From CAZMGB01 sp964565775 (GTDB lineage: Bacteria; Chloroflexota; Dehalococcoidia; DSTF01; JALHUB01): DNA of 64,000 nucleotides. Under the pieces are notes generated by a model. The model saw nothing but the letters and a program-made list of their open reading frames with translations, did not search any database and was not told the DNA's origin. Below are positions 51,701-59,859 of this stretch, in pieces; the first letter of the stretch is position 1; the number at the start of each line of letters is the position of its first letter. Made by a program: the position numbers and the translations under genes. The DNA is taken from NCBI GenBank assembly GCA_964565775.1, contig CAZMGB010000005.1, forward strand, positions 62,001-126,000, in the 5' to 3' direction.

Positions 51701-52545
51701 CCAAAGCCACCTCTTTCAACGAGCGGGAGATGCAGACGTGCACCGTCGCCCGCATGATCGAGGACAGCAAGACGTACTGGGTGGCCGGCGCCGCCAGCCC
51801 CCTCTACGCCATCCTCATCGGTAAGAAGCTCTACGCGCCCAACGCCCAGTACATCACCGAGGACGGCGTCATCGCGCCCGAGCCGATGCTCCCCTTCGAC
51901 CCGATCATGAGCATGGTGTCGGCGCGGGCCGGCTACCGCGCCCTGGGCTGGACGACGATGAACGCCGCTGGCAACCACGCCCAGATCGGCCTCATGGACT
52001 ACGGCATCCTCAACGCCCTCCAGATCGACCGCTACGGCAACATCAACTCCACCGCTATCGGCACCTACGGAGAGCGCATGCGCCGGTTCGGCGGCCCCGG
52101 CGGCGCCGACTCCATCGCCTCCCTCTGCTGGCGCACAATCGTCATGACCGACCAGGAGAAGCGCAAGTTCGTCGAACGGGTCGACTTCATCTCCTCGCCG
52201 GGCTTCCTCGACGGGACGCCGGGTGCGCGGGAGCGGGCGGGACTGCCGCGCGGCACCGGCCCCTGGCGCGTCGTCACGCCCTGGGCCGTCTACGACTACA
52301 ACGAGGAGCGCCACCTGCGCCTCATCGCCATCGCCCCCTGGGTGACGGTGGACGAGGTGCTGGCGGAGTGCGAGTGCAAGCCGCTGGTGGCGGATAAGCT
52401 GGAGACGATGGAGGTGCCGACGGACGAGGAGCTGGACATCCTGCGGTCGCAGCTCGACGTGGCGGGCCAGGCGACGGGCATCGAGCGCAGCGGCTGGATC
52501 CTCTTCGACGGCGAGAAGTACGTGCGCCAGCCGGCGGAGGGCTAG
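51697..52545 (+). CDS. CoA-transferase subunit B (GctB/IpdB-like)
   Basis: 282 residues from ATG 51697. TVARMIEDSKTYWVAGAAS, then ITEDGVIAPEPMLPF, where the Glu of ITEDG is a candidate for the residue that carries CoA as a thioester, NAAGNHAQIGLMDYGIL, DRYGNINSTAIG, and FISSPGFLDGTPGARERAG. It forms the enzyme with subunit A. The neighbouring acyl-CoA dehydrogenase supports a role in acid activation or ring-fragment breakdown. Confidence 0.85.
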   Translation: MTKATSFNEREMQTCTVARMIEDSKTYWVAGAASPLYAILIGKKLYAPNAQYITEDGVIAPEPMLPFDPIMSMVSARAGYRALGWTTMNAAGNHAQIGLMDYGILNALQIDRYGNINSTAIGTYGERMRRFGGPGGADSIASLCWRTIVMTDQEKRKFVERVDFISSPGFLDGTPGARERAGLPRGTGPWRVVTPWAVYDYNEERHLRLIAIAPWVTVDEVLAECECKPLVADKLETMEVPTDEELDILRSQLDVAGQATGIERSGWILFDGEKYVRQPAEG

Positions 52546-52586
52546 AATCTTCGGTTGGGCGATCTAGTCCACACGGGAGGGCCCTA

Positions 52587-53012
52587 ATGAACGAGCGAGA
52601 GGACCGAGAGAGCTTCCTGAATGAGGCAAACGTAGCCATCCTGGCGACCGTCGCGCACGGCGGCCGCGCCCACGCCGTTCCCATCTGGTACATCTACGAG
52701 GACGGCGTCTTCATCATGAGCACCGGCCGGGGATCTCAGAAGCACCGCAACATCGAGGCGCACCCGGACGTGATGCTCGTCCTCGACAGGCGCACGCTGC
52801 CCTACTACGCCGTGATGGTCCAGGGCGCCGCCGAGATCGGCCCTCCCCTGTCAGAGGAGGAGCGACGCAGGATAGCGGTGCGCTACCTCGGCGAAAAGCT
52901 GGTGGAAGGCTACATGGCGCGTGTGGCGGGAGGAGACTCCGTCAGCATCCGCCTCCGGCCGCGCAAAATGATCGAGTTCCACGGCGCAGCCGGGAGACCG
53001 CAGAAAGGCTGA
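52587..53012 (+). CDS. Pyridoxamine 5'-phosphate oxidase-family (PPOX) flavin/F420 protein
   Basis: 141 residues from ATG 52587, with GGGAGGG upstream. The split-barrel shows NVAILATVAHGGRAHAVPIW, GVFIMSTGRGSQKHRNI and HPDVMLVLDRR, then VQGAAEIG. Such proteins use FMN or F420 for small-molecule reductions. Without PdxH-specific residues, vitamin B6 synthesis is unlikely. It is 6 bases upstream of a secreted protein gene on the same strand. Confidence 0.8.
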   Translation: MNEREDRESFLNEANVAILATVAHGGRAHAVPIWYIYEDGVFIMSTGRGSQKHRNIEAHPDVMLVLDRRTLPYYAVMVQGAAEIGPPLSEEERRRIAVRYLGEKLVEGYMARVAGGDSVSIRLRPRKMIEFHGAAGRPQKG

Positions 53013-53018
53013 GAGGAC

Positions 53019-53501
53019 ATGAGGACACGCAGCGCGGCCAAGGCGCTGACGCTGGGTCTGGCGCTCGTTTCCGCCCTTACGCTGGCGGCAGCAGGGAGCG
53101 GCGCGCAGGTCGAGCCTCCGGTGCCGGGGCCCATCCCGCCTACCCCCATTCGGGTCGTGAACCTCTCCATCGGCTGCAACAACGTCGCCCTCACCTACCC
53201 GGATGGCACGCCCGTGGGCGTGGTCATAGGCTCTATCGATCCCGACGGAGCGCTCTACGCCATCTGGCGGCTGAACTCCCATCCGCAGCCGCCGGTGACC
53301 ACCCCTACGTATGAGGGCTATGCGCCAGCCGCTCCCGAGGCCAGCGACCTACAGGGCGTGGACTTCCTGGAGCCCGCCTTTCTCTGCGTGAGCGTGCCCG
53401 CCACGATCACCATGCCGGCCGTGATGCCCTACCCCTATCCCATGCCGCTGCCGGAGCCCACCGTGATACCCCTGCCCTCAGAGTCGCCCGGACCCTCGTG
53501 A
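53019..53501 (+). CDS. Secreted proline-rich protein of unknown function
   Basis: 160 residues from ATG 53019. A Sec-type signal peptide is visible (basic RTRSAAK start, hydrophobic LTLGLALVSALTLAAAG, cleavage near SGA-QV). The mature chain has RVVNLSIGCNNVALTYPDGT with one of two cysteines, then a Pro-rich tail (PYPYPMPLPEP...). Two cysteines (positions about 52 and 128) may form a disulfide. No family recognised. Confidence 0.55.
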   Translation: MRTRSAAKALTLGLALVSALTLAAAGSGAQVEPPVPGPIPPTPIRVVNLSIGCNNVALTYPDGTPVGVVIGSIDPDGALYAIWRLNSHPQPPVTTPTYEGYAPAAPEASDLQGVDFLEPAFLCVSVPATITMPAVMPYPYPMPLPEPTVIPLPSESPGPS

Positions 53502-53563
53502 GCGCACGGCATGAGGGAGCGGAGAGTCATCCTCCCGCGCCAGCAGGCTAGAAAGAGGGACGA

Positions 53564-54043
53564 ATGCCTACGAACCTGAAAGAGGGGGACATCGCGCCGG
53601 AGTTCAGGCTGGAGACCGACAACGGCGAGACCCTCAGCCTCGAGAGTCTGCGCGGCAAGACCGTCGTCCTCTACTTCTACCCCAAGGACGATACGCCCGG
53701 CTGCACGACTGAGGCCTGCGGCTTCCGCGACCACCTGGCCGCCATCGAGGGTGGGAGCGCCGTCGTGCTGGGCGTGAGCCTGGATACCGTCAAGTCGCAC
53801 CAGAAGTTCCGCGAGAAGTACCAGTTGCCGTTCACCCTGCTCTCCGACCCCGAGCACAAGACGGCCGAGGCGTACGGGGTCTATGGTCTGAAGAAGTTCA
53901 TGGGCCGGGAATACATGGGAGTAGAGCGGGCCACGTTCATCATCGGGCCGGACGGACGCCTGGTCAAAGTGTGGCCCAAAGTGAAACCGAAGGGTCACGC
54001 CGAAGAAGTGCGCGAGTGGCTTCGCGGCCGAGGAGCAGGTTAG
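53564..54043 (+). CDS. bcp: Thioredoxin-dependent peroxiredoxin (BCP/PrxQ)
   Basis: 159 residues from ATG 53564. The AhpC/TSA fold has YFYPKDDTPGCTTEACGFRD with peroxidatic Cys47 and resolving Cys52 in the same helix, the PrxQ hallmark. It reduces peroxides with electrons from thioredoxin. The window also encodes an FTR-like reductase that could reduce a thioredoxin, a plausible but unproven link. Confidence 0.93.
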   Translation: MPTNLKEGDIAPEFRLETDNGETLSLESLRGKTVVLYFYPKDDTPGCTTEACGFRDHLAAIEGGSAVVLGVSLDTVKSHQKFREKYQLPFTLLSDPEHKTAEAYGVYGLKKFMGREYMGVERATFIIGPDGRLVKVWPKVKPKGHAEEVREWLRGRGAG

Positions 54044-54051
54044 CCCGCGCG

Positions 54052-54537
54052 CTACTTCACCGTGAAGCCGGTGAACATCCCGGCGTCGTAGTGGCCGAGG
54101 AGGTTGCAGAGCAGGACGTAGTTGCCGGGCACCAGATCGAAGGTCACGGTCTGCGTCCCCCCCGCAGACAAGGTCTCCGTCCTTCCGATGAGCTCGCCCG
54201 CCGCTTCCTCGTCCACCTTGCCGTCCGCCACGGGCAGGCCGGCGGGGTCGAGGTCGGACTTGATGACGGCAAGCTCGTGGTGTAGGCTGCCGTCGTTGTG
54301 AACGACGAAGGTGACCTCGCCGGCCGCCACCGACGCCACGTCCGGCTGCACGGCCCACGCGGAGAGGGACACCTCGACGGTCGTGGCCGCGCCCGACGGC
54401 GTGGCGGCCTCGGGCACAGGGCTACCCTCCCCAACGGGAGTGGCTTCCTCCCCGCCACCGCCGCAGGCCACAGCCAGCGCCCCGAAGGCCACCGCCACGA
54501 TGATGGCCCCCAGGAACAGAAATAGACCTCGCCTCAT
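54052..54537 (-). CDS. Cupredoxin-domain lipoprotein (plastocyanin-like)
   Basis: 161 residues from ATG 54537. Lipoprotein signal ending LAVAC (Cys25), a Glu/Pro/Thr linker, then a cupredoxin domain. Copper ligands appear as His86 or 87 in LHHELAV and Cys144, His149 and Met154 in CNLLGHYDAGM, a type-1 blue-copper pattern. It probably carries electrons or copper on the outer face of the membrane. It is convergent with the peroxiredoxin gene, 8 bases apart. Confidence 0.85.
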   Translation of the reverse strand: MRRGLFLFLGAIIVAVAFGALAVACGGGGEEATPVGEGSPVPEAATPSGAATTVEVSLSAWAVQPDVASVAAGEVTFVVHNDGSLHHELAVIKSDLDPAGLPVADGKVDEEAAGELIGRTETLSAGGTQTVTFDLVPGNYVLLCNLLGHYDAGMFTGFTVK

Positions 54538-54571
54538 GATTGTCTCCCCTCCCAATGTGGATTCCGTCGCT

Positions 54572-54976
54572 TCAGCGGCCGTCCGTCGGCCGCCGTGACG
54601 CGTGCTCGCGCACCATCTCCTTAATCCTAACGACCAGCGCCTTGCTGTCGATCTGCTTGAGGAGATAGCCGTCGGCGCCCGCCCGCCGCGCTTCCTCCCA
54701 CTCTTGCTGGCCCAGGTATGAGGTCAGGACGACCACGACAAGCTGGCGGCGGTCGTCGCCGAGCCGGCGACAGAGCTCCACGCCGCAGCCATCATCGCGC
54801 TTCACATCGATCAGCACCACGTCAGGACGATGCTCCTCCACCGAGCGAACCGCCTCCTCCGCGTCGCCAGTGGCCGCGACGACGTCCAGCTCAGGCGACC
54901 GGCAAAGCTTGGCCACGAGCTCGCGCCGCACGCGCTCGTGGTCATCGACGATGAGCAGCCGGATCTTGTCGCCCAC
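54572..54976 (-). CDS. Stand-alone response-regulator receiver domain
   Basis: 134 residues from GTG 54976. Receiver fold: LLIVDDHERVRREL with acidic pair, phospho-acceptor Asp57 in VLIDVKRDDG, switch VVVLTSY and Lys in GYLLKQ. There is no output domain after the receiver. The receiver resembles that of the neighbouring DosR-like protein (LTSY, GA-GYLLKQ). It may buffer phosphate or compete for the kinase. Two Dos-box-like palindromes lie 130-170 bases upstream. Confidence 0.8.
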   Translation of the reverse strand: MGDKIRLLIVDDHERVRRELVAKLCRSPELDVVAATGDAEEAVRSVEEHRPDVVLIDVKRDDGCGVELCRRLGDDRRQLVVVVLTSYLGQQEWEEARRAGADGYLLKQIDSKALVVRIKEMVREHASRRPTDGR

Positions 54977-55107
54977 CTTCTTCCTCTTCCTCGCAGACAA
55001 TGCCGGTCGCCGGGGAACGAAACAGGCCGAGCCGCGGAGGGGCTGGGTTGTGACTCAAGGTAAGCGCGGCCCCGATCGCCAACAAGTGTAGTAGCGACTA
55101 AATGTTC

Positions 55108-55145
55108 AGGGCCGAACGGCCCAGTGTCTTTGGCCATTCGGTCCC
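55108..55145. promoter_or_regulatory. Two Dos-box-like palindromes
   Basis: AGGGCCGAACGGCCCA (55108-55123) and, on the minus strand, GGGACCGAATGGCC (55145-55132) lie 8 bases apart upstream of the receiver gene. Paired sites are typical of DosR promoters. The rest of the 334-base spacer 54977-55310 shows no gene. Confidence 0.4.
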
Positions 55146-55310
55146 TGAGGCGCGCGCACGCATCGAACGAGCGCGAAGCGCCGGTGGGGCAGCTTGTCGA
55201 GCAGGTGAGCGCCTGCCCTGCACGCCTCAGCGTGGCCGAGGAGCGACCGATCGGACATGGGCCAAATGACACGTGTGAGGACGCCCGGGACGCTCGAGCG
55301 CAGGGGAGAA

Positions 55311-55973
55311 TCAGCCTCCGGACTGGCCGAGCCGCCGACGTGCGATGAAGGCGGCGGCCTCCGAGCGCCGGCGCAGGTTGAGCTTGCTGAGGATGCTGCT
55401 CACGTAGTTCTTGACCGTCTTATCGCTCAGGAAGATGTCCTCGGCGATCTCCTTGTTCGTCTTTCCTTCGGCGATGAGGAGCAGGATCTTCTGCTCCTGT
55501 TCCGAGAGGCTTCCGAGAACATCGTCCGGCCCGCCGCTGCCCAGGGACCGCACCCTCTCCAGGACTTTCTGGGTGACGGCGGGGTCCAGCAGGGAGCCGC
55601 CCATCGCCACCGCCTCGATGGCTTCGGCCAGCGCCTGGCCCCGTGTCTGCTTGAGGAGGTAGCCGGCCGCCCCAGCGAGGATGGACGCGAACACCGCCTC
55701 GTCGTCGGCGTAGGACGTGAGCATGATCACTTTGACCTCGGGGCGCGTCTGGCGGATCTCCCGACAGGCCTCCACCCCGCTTCCATCGGGCAGGCGCACG
55801 TCCATGATCACTACGTCCGGCTCCGCGCTTGCCGCCTCCTGGATGGCCTCGGCCACGCTGCCCGCCTCAGCCACCACGCTTATGCCCTGACGCCGGTTGA
55901 GGAGGGAACGCAGCCCTTCCCTCACGACTTCGTGGTCGTCGACGATGAGGACACGTACCGGCCCCTCATTCAT
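55311..55973 (-). CDS. DosR/DevR-like NarL-family response regulator
   Basis: 220 residues from ATG 55973, overlapping the kinase gene by 4 bases. Receiver: VLIVDDHEVVREGL, Asp58 in DVRLPDGSG, LTSYADDEA, GAAGYLLKQ and SLLDP. HTH: SEQEQKILLLIAEGKTNKEI and DKTVKNYVSSILSKL, with Lys185, Lys188 and Asn189 at the DNA-contact positions of DosR. The stretch-by-stretch match to mycobacterial DosR is close. It likely activates genes through GGGACT-type palindromes under hypoxia or NO/CO. Confidence 0.85.
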   Translation of the reverse strand: MNEGPVRVLIVDDHEVVREGLRSLLNRRQGISVVAEAGSVAEAIQEAASAEPDVVIMDVRLPDGSGVEACREIRQTRPEVKVIMLTSYADDEAVFASILAGAAGYLLKQTRGQALAEAIEAVAMGGSLLDPAVTQKVLERVRSLGSGGPDDVLGSLSEQEQKILLLIAEGKTNKEIAEDIFLSDKTVKNYVSSILSKLNLRRRSEAAAFIARRRLGQSGG

Positions 55974-58306
55974 GTTTCACCGCCCCCTCCCAGGGGCACA
56001 TCTACCTCCAGGGAAGTGCCCTTGCCCTTGGCGCTATCGAGGGAGAAGCGGCCTCCCAGCGCCCGCGCCCGCTCGGACATGTTCCTGAGGCCCTGCTGCG
56101 CCGGGGTCAGCGCCTCGGCCGGATTGAAGCCCACGCCGTTGTCGACGATCTTGAGCCGCAGAAGGCCGTCCTCGGTGTGGAGCCGCGCCTTCACCGCCGA
56201 GGCGCGGGCATGCTTCTTCACGTTCGTCAGGGCCTCCTGGGCGATATGGATCAAGTTCGTCGCCTGCTCCTCCGAGAGCCGCGGCGTCTCGCCTTCGACC
56301 GTGAGGTCGGTCTCCATGAGGGTGTTGACCTTCACTTCTCTCAGCAGCTCCTTGAGGGCCTCACCGATATCCTCGGTGCCGGCTATCTCGGGCCTCAGGT
56401 CGTAGATGTATGCCCGTATGTCCTGGATCACGCGGTTCAGATCGCCTATCGCCTTGTCGAGCCGGCTGCGTACCTCAGCGGGGTTCTCGTACACCTCCTC
56501 GGCGCAGTCCTCCAGATTCAGGCCGGCGGCATAGATGGACTGGATGACCCCATCATGCAGGTCCATGCCGATGCGCTGCCGCTCCTCCAGCACCGCCAGG
56601 TCCTGGACCCTCTCGTAGAGGCGGGCGTTTTCGACAGCGATGGCGGCCAGGTTGGCGAACGACTGAAGCAGCTCTCCGTCCCGCTGGGAGAAGGGCGTCG
56701 GTCTCTGGTTAGCCACGTTGAGGACGCCGAGCACGTTCCCCTTGGCCTCGAAGCGGGCCGCCACGAAAGACCTGATGCCTTCCTCGACGGCAGCGGCCAG
56801 AGGGGGCTGGCTCACTTGAGGGTCCTCCGGGTAGTTCCGTATGATGACGGGCACGTGGGCCGCCTCGACACCACCCTTGATGAAGTCCTCCACGCGCCAG
56901 TGCAGATTGCGCATCGCCTCGGAGCGCATGCCGACCGACGCCGCCACGACGAGCTCGTCGGCCGCCGGCGTCACCAGCGACAGCATCGCGTTGTCGGCGC
57001 TGAGGAGCTCGCGCGCTCTCTCAACGACGGTCGTGAGGAGGGCATCGAGGTCCAGACTGGCCGCCACCTGCTCCCCCAGCTCGAAGAGGCTCTTCCACTC
57101 CTGGGCGCGACGGCGCTCCTCCTCGTACAGCCGGGCGTTCTCGATAGTGACCGCAGCCTGGGCAGCGAACAGGGCAACGGCGTCCTGGTCTTCCTGGCGA
57201 AACTCCTCACTCCCCTCCTTGTCGGTGAGATAGAGGTCACCGATGGTGCTTCCCTTATAGATGATGGGAACACCCAGCAGGCTGCGCATCGGCGGGTGAT
57301 GGGGTGGAAACCCCGCCGACCGCCGGTCGGCTGCGATGTCTGACACCCTGAGCGCCTTACCGTCGCGCATGATGACGCCCAGGAGACCCTTTCCCTCGGG
57401 GAGCTTGCCGATCTGTGCCCGCAGCTCCGGGGTGATGCCGGAAGTCACGAACTGCCCTATCTCTCCCTTCTCATTGAGGACGCCGAGGGCGCCGTAGCGA
57501 GCCCGGACCACGCCCCGGCTCAGGTCCACCACCTTTTGCAAGACCGCCTCCAGCGACAGCTCAGAGGCGAGACTGAGGCCAGCCTCGTTCAGGGCAGCGA
57601 GCTGAGCCGTGCGCGCCCGCGCCGCCTCGTAGAGGTTGCTGTTTTCCACCGCCATGCCGATGTGACTGCCGATGGCGCTCAGCACGTCCTTCTCGCCCTC
57701 GTCCAGCCGGCGCTCCTCGTCGGAGGCGATGACCATCATGCCCAGCACGCGGCCCTTCGCCCTCAGAGGAATGACCATGAGGAAGGCGAGGCCCGCCGCC
57801 TCCACAGCCGCGGACAGAGCCTTGGCGACCTCTTGGGGGGTGCGCAGGACCACGCTGTCCGCCGCCTCCTCCAGTATGCCGCCACCGAGGCCGAGCAGCG
57901 CCTCATAGCCCTCACCGCGCCCGCCGAAGGGCACCATGGTCCCCGCATCGTCCTGCACGAAGACCACGCCCGCCCTCGTCTGCGTCACCTCCAGCACCTT
58001 CTCCAGGGCGCGACCCATCATCTCCTCCAGCTCCAGCGACTCGGTGAGGACAGCGCCCACCACGTTCAGGACCGAAAGCTCACGGTTGCGCCGAAGCAGC
58101 CGCTGCTGCACACCTTCGGTGATCCTGAGGACGGCCAAAGAGAACAGGGAGATGCCCACCACCGCCACCACCACCGCCACGACAACCGCGATCCAGATGG
58201 AGGTACGAGGAGCCAGGACGGCTACAGTGACCACCTCAAGCGTTGCGACGAAGGCCGCAGGAAGAATCAGCGTCAGCCAGCGCAGGTGGGGATAAACGAG
58301 CTGCAC
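55970..58306 (-). CDS. DosS/DevS-like GAF-domain sensor histidine kinase
   Basis: 778 residues from ATG 58306. Two N-terminal membrane segments (about 10-60), then three GAF domains (about 85-225, 240-395, 405-560) and a HisKA_3/HATPase module. The phospho-His is H584 in GMDLHDGVIQS; NVKKHARAS and DNGVGF are ATP-site boxes. GAF2 has GFPPHHPPMRSLLGVPI and LYLTDKEG, very like the haem GAF of mycobacterial DosS. His337 aligns with its haem ligand His149. This makes a redox or gas sensor likely. The membrane anchor and third GAF differ from DosS. Confidence 0.85.
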   Translation of the reverse strand: MQLVYPHLRWLTLILPAAFVATLEVVTVAVLAPRTSIWIAVVVAVVVAVVGISLFSLAVLRITEGVQQRLLRRNRELSVLNVVGAVLTESLELEEMMGRALEKVLEVTQTRAGVVFVQDDAGTMVPFGGRGEGYEALLGLGGGILEEAADSVVLRTPQEVAKALSAAVEAAGLAFLMVIPLRAKGRVLGMMVIASDEERRLDEGEKDVLSAIGSHIGMAVENSNLYEAARARTAQLAALNEAGLSLASELSLEAVLQKVVDLSRGVVRARYGALGVLNEKGEIGQFVTSGITPELRAQIGKLPEGKGLLGVIMRDGKALRVSDIAADRRSAGFPPHHPPMRSLLGVPIIYKGSTIGDLYLTDKEGSEEFRQEDQDAVALFAAQAAVTIENARLYEEERRRAQEWKSLFELGEQVAASLDLDALLTTVVERARELLSADNAMLSLVTPAADELVVAASVGMRSEAMRNLHWRVEDFIKGGVEAAHVPVIIRNYPEDPQVSQPPLAAAVEEGIRSFVAARFEAKGNVLGVLNVANQRPTPFSQRDGELLQSFANLAAIAVENARLYERVQDLAVLEERQRIGMDLHDGVIQSIYAAGLNLEDCAEEVYENPAEVRSRLDKAIGDLNRVIQDIRAYIYDLRPEIAGTEDIGEALKELLREVKVNTLMETDLTVEGETPRLSEEQATNLIHIAQEALTNVKKHARASAVKARLHTEDGLLRLKIVDNGVGFNPAEALTPAQQGLRNMSERARALGGRFSLDSAKGKGTSLEVDVPLGGGGET

Positions 58307-58350
58307 CCTCCCTCTCCCAGGCCGGACTCGTAGGATATCCTTACCTTAAC

Positions 58351-58356
58351 ATTATA
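58351..58356 (-). promoter_or_regulatory. -10 element TATAAT before the kinase operon
   Basis: Perfect TATAAT on the minus strand, 45 bases upstream of the kinase start, in the 220-base divergent spacer with the universal stress gene. No clear -35 is seen, which would suit activator dependence. Confidence 0.4.
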
Positions 58357-58408
58357 CACCAGGCGGCTCTTGACAGAGGAGCAACGTAGACGGAGCGCGC
58401 AGCCGGTA

Positions 58409-58422
58409 GGGACTATTGGCCT
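58409..58422. promoter_or_regulatory. Dos-box-like site between kinase and universal stress protein genes
   Basis: GGGACTATTGGCCT lies about 105 bases from each start codon and resembles GGGACCGAATGGCC at 55132-55145. Universal stress genes are classic DosR targets. The site could serve both directions. Confidence 0.4.
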
Positions 58423-58526
58423 GTGATTTTAAGTACATAAGGCCCTTATCGCCTGAGGAGGGCCAAAATAGACTTGGGTCAGCGTAGGGCGGCCTGGGCC
58501 GCCCGAAGCTGTCGGGAGAGGTACTC

Positions 58527-59066
58527 TTGCGGTTTCTCATCACCCTGGACGGTTCTCCGCTCTCCGAGTCGGTCGTAGACACGGTACGGGAGCTGGCTAC
58601 GGCAACGAAGGCGGAGATCCACCTGCTCACGGTAGGCAGCGTGCCTCGGGATGCCGGCCGCGGCAAGCGGGAGGCCACCGATGTCCTCGTGAAGCTGCCG
58701 CTGATGGGCTCATTCCCCTTCGACTCGCCCCGGCCCGGCTACTTCCCCCGCACGGAGGACGTTCCAGTAGAGACGCGGGAGCAGGCCATCGCCCGCAAGG
58801 AGCACGAGCTGGACGAGTACCTGCTCGGTAGGACAGCCCAATTTCAAGGCCTGGCCGTCAAGAGGGCGGTTGTCCTATCCGACCACCCCGCCGGTGTGAT
58901 TATCGAGTACGCCAGAGAACACGCTATCGACTTGATCGCCATGGCAACCCATGGCCGGTCCGGCCTGAGCCGGGCAGTTCAGGGCAGCGTCGCCTCCGAG
59001 GTTATGCAGTCCGGCGTCGCGCCGGTACTGCTGGTGCGGCCGCTTCCCGACGAGGCCGGACGCTAA
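58527..59066 (+). CDS. Universal stress protein (UspA family, ATP-binding type)
   Basis: 179 residues from TTG 58527, with GGGAGAGG upstream. FLITLDGSPLSESVVD opens the fold and THGRSGLSRAVQGSVASEV near the C terminus is the G-x2-G-x9-G-S ATP site. A central insertion (about 45-80) is polar. Divergent from the DosS-like kinase with a shared Dos-box-like site, so control by that system is plausible. Confidence 0.9.
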   Translation: MRFLITLDGSPLSESVVDTVRELATATKAEIHLLTVGSVPRDAGRGKREATDVLVKLPLMGSFPFDSPRPGYFPRTEDVPVETREQAIARKEHELDEYLLGRTAQFQGLAVKRAVVLSDHPAGVIIEYAREHAIDLIAMATHGRSGLSRAVQGSVASEVMQSGVAPVLLVRPLPDEAGR

Positions 59067-59092
59067 AGGAGCTGTCTCCCTCCCTCCGCTGG

Positions 59093-59141
59093 TCGGGGCG
59101 TCCTCGCGGTAAGGTTCCGCCGCCACCCGAGGGCGCCCCGA
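59093..59141. terminator. Hairpin between convergent stress-protein and HAD genes
   Basis: TCGGGGCG (59093-59100) pairs perfectly with CGCCCCGA (59134-59141), extendable with TCCTCG/CGAGG. It sits in the spacer where both transcripts end. T-runs are weak, so termination is inferred from position. Confidence 0.4.
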
Positions 59142-59245
59142 CAGCCATTTACCCGCCAGGATAGCGAGGGAGGCGTGTTGATAGAGCTCCCCTCGGCACC
59201 AGGAAGCAAGGCCGGCTGCGTAGGCCCGCCCTATCCTCACCTTCA

Positions 59246-59857
59246 TCAGCATGACACGCCCAGACCACGCAGCTCCTCCAGAAGCTGGGGATAGGAGGTG
59301 TATTGAACGGCGTGCATGCCCGCGTCCGCGGCCGCCTGCACGTTCCGCTCCAGGTCATCGATGAAGACGCACTCGCCGGGAGCGACGCCGAGGCGCTCCG
59401 CCGCCAGCGTGTAGATGCGCGAGTCCGGCTTGGCCAGCCCCACCCGCGCCGAGTTGACTATGTCGTCGAACAGGGAGATGATGCCGTATCGGTGCTCCAG
59501 GGCGTCCTCCAGGTTCACCGTGGCGTTGCTGAGGAGGCCCACCTTGTAGTTGGGGCGAAGGCGGCGCACCAGCCCCACCACCTCCTCCCGGGCGCCCCGC
59601 TGGTGCTCGATCCACTCATCCCAGGCTTCGGGGAGGGGCCGGCCGGCGGCCGCTTCCAGGCTCGCCAGCACCTCCTGTCGCCAGGCCTCGAAGGAGCCCC
59701 GGCCCACCCGCAGCTCCGCCCACCCATCGTTCTGATAGAACGCCCGCCAGACGCTGCCCTCGGGCAAGCCGTAGCGGCGGTCGAGCTCGCGGGCGGCCTC
59801 CTCGCCGCCGCGGCCGATGACGCCGCCGAAGTCGAAAACGACCGCTCGGATGGTCAC
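59246..59857 (-). CDS. HAD-superfamily hydrolase
   Basis: 203 residues from ATG 59857, 2 bases after the NAD synthetase stop, so probably translated from the same message. Motif I VVFDFGGVIGRGG, motif II LLSNATVN, motif III KPDSRIY and motif IV VFIDDLERNVQAAADAGM. The second Asp of motif I is Gly (DFGG), common in the epoxide-hydrolase-like/haloacid branch. Substrate unknown. Confidence 0.85.
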   Translation of the reverse strand: MTIRAVVFDFGGVIGRGGEEAARELDRRYGLPEGSVWRAFYQNDGWAELRVGRGSFEAWRQEVLASLEAAAGRPLPEAWDEWIEHQRGAREEVVGLVRRLRPNYKVGLLSNATVNLEDALEHRYGIISLFDDIVNSARVGLAKPDSRIYTLAAERLGVAPGECVFIDDLERNVQAAADAGMHAVQYTSYPQLLEELRGLGVSC

Positions 59858-59859
59858 GA

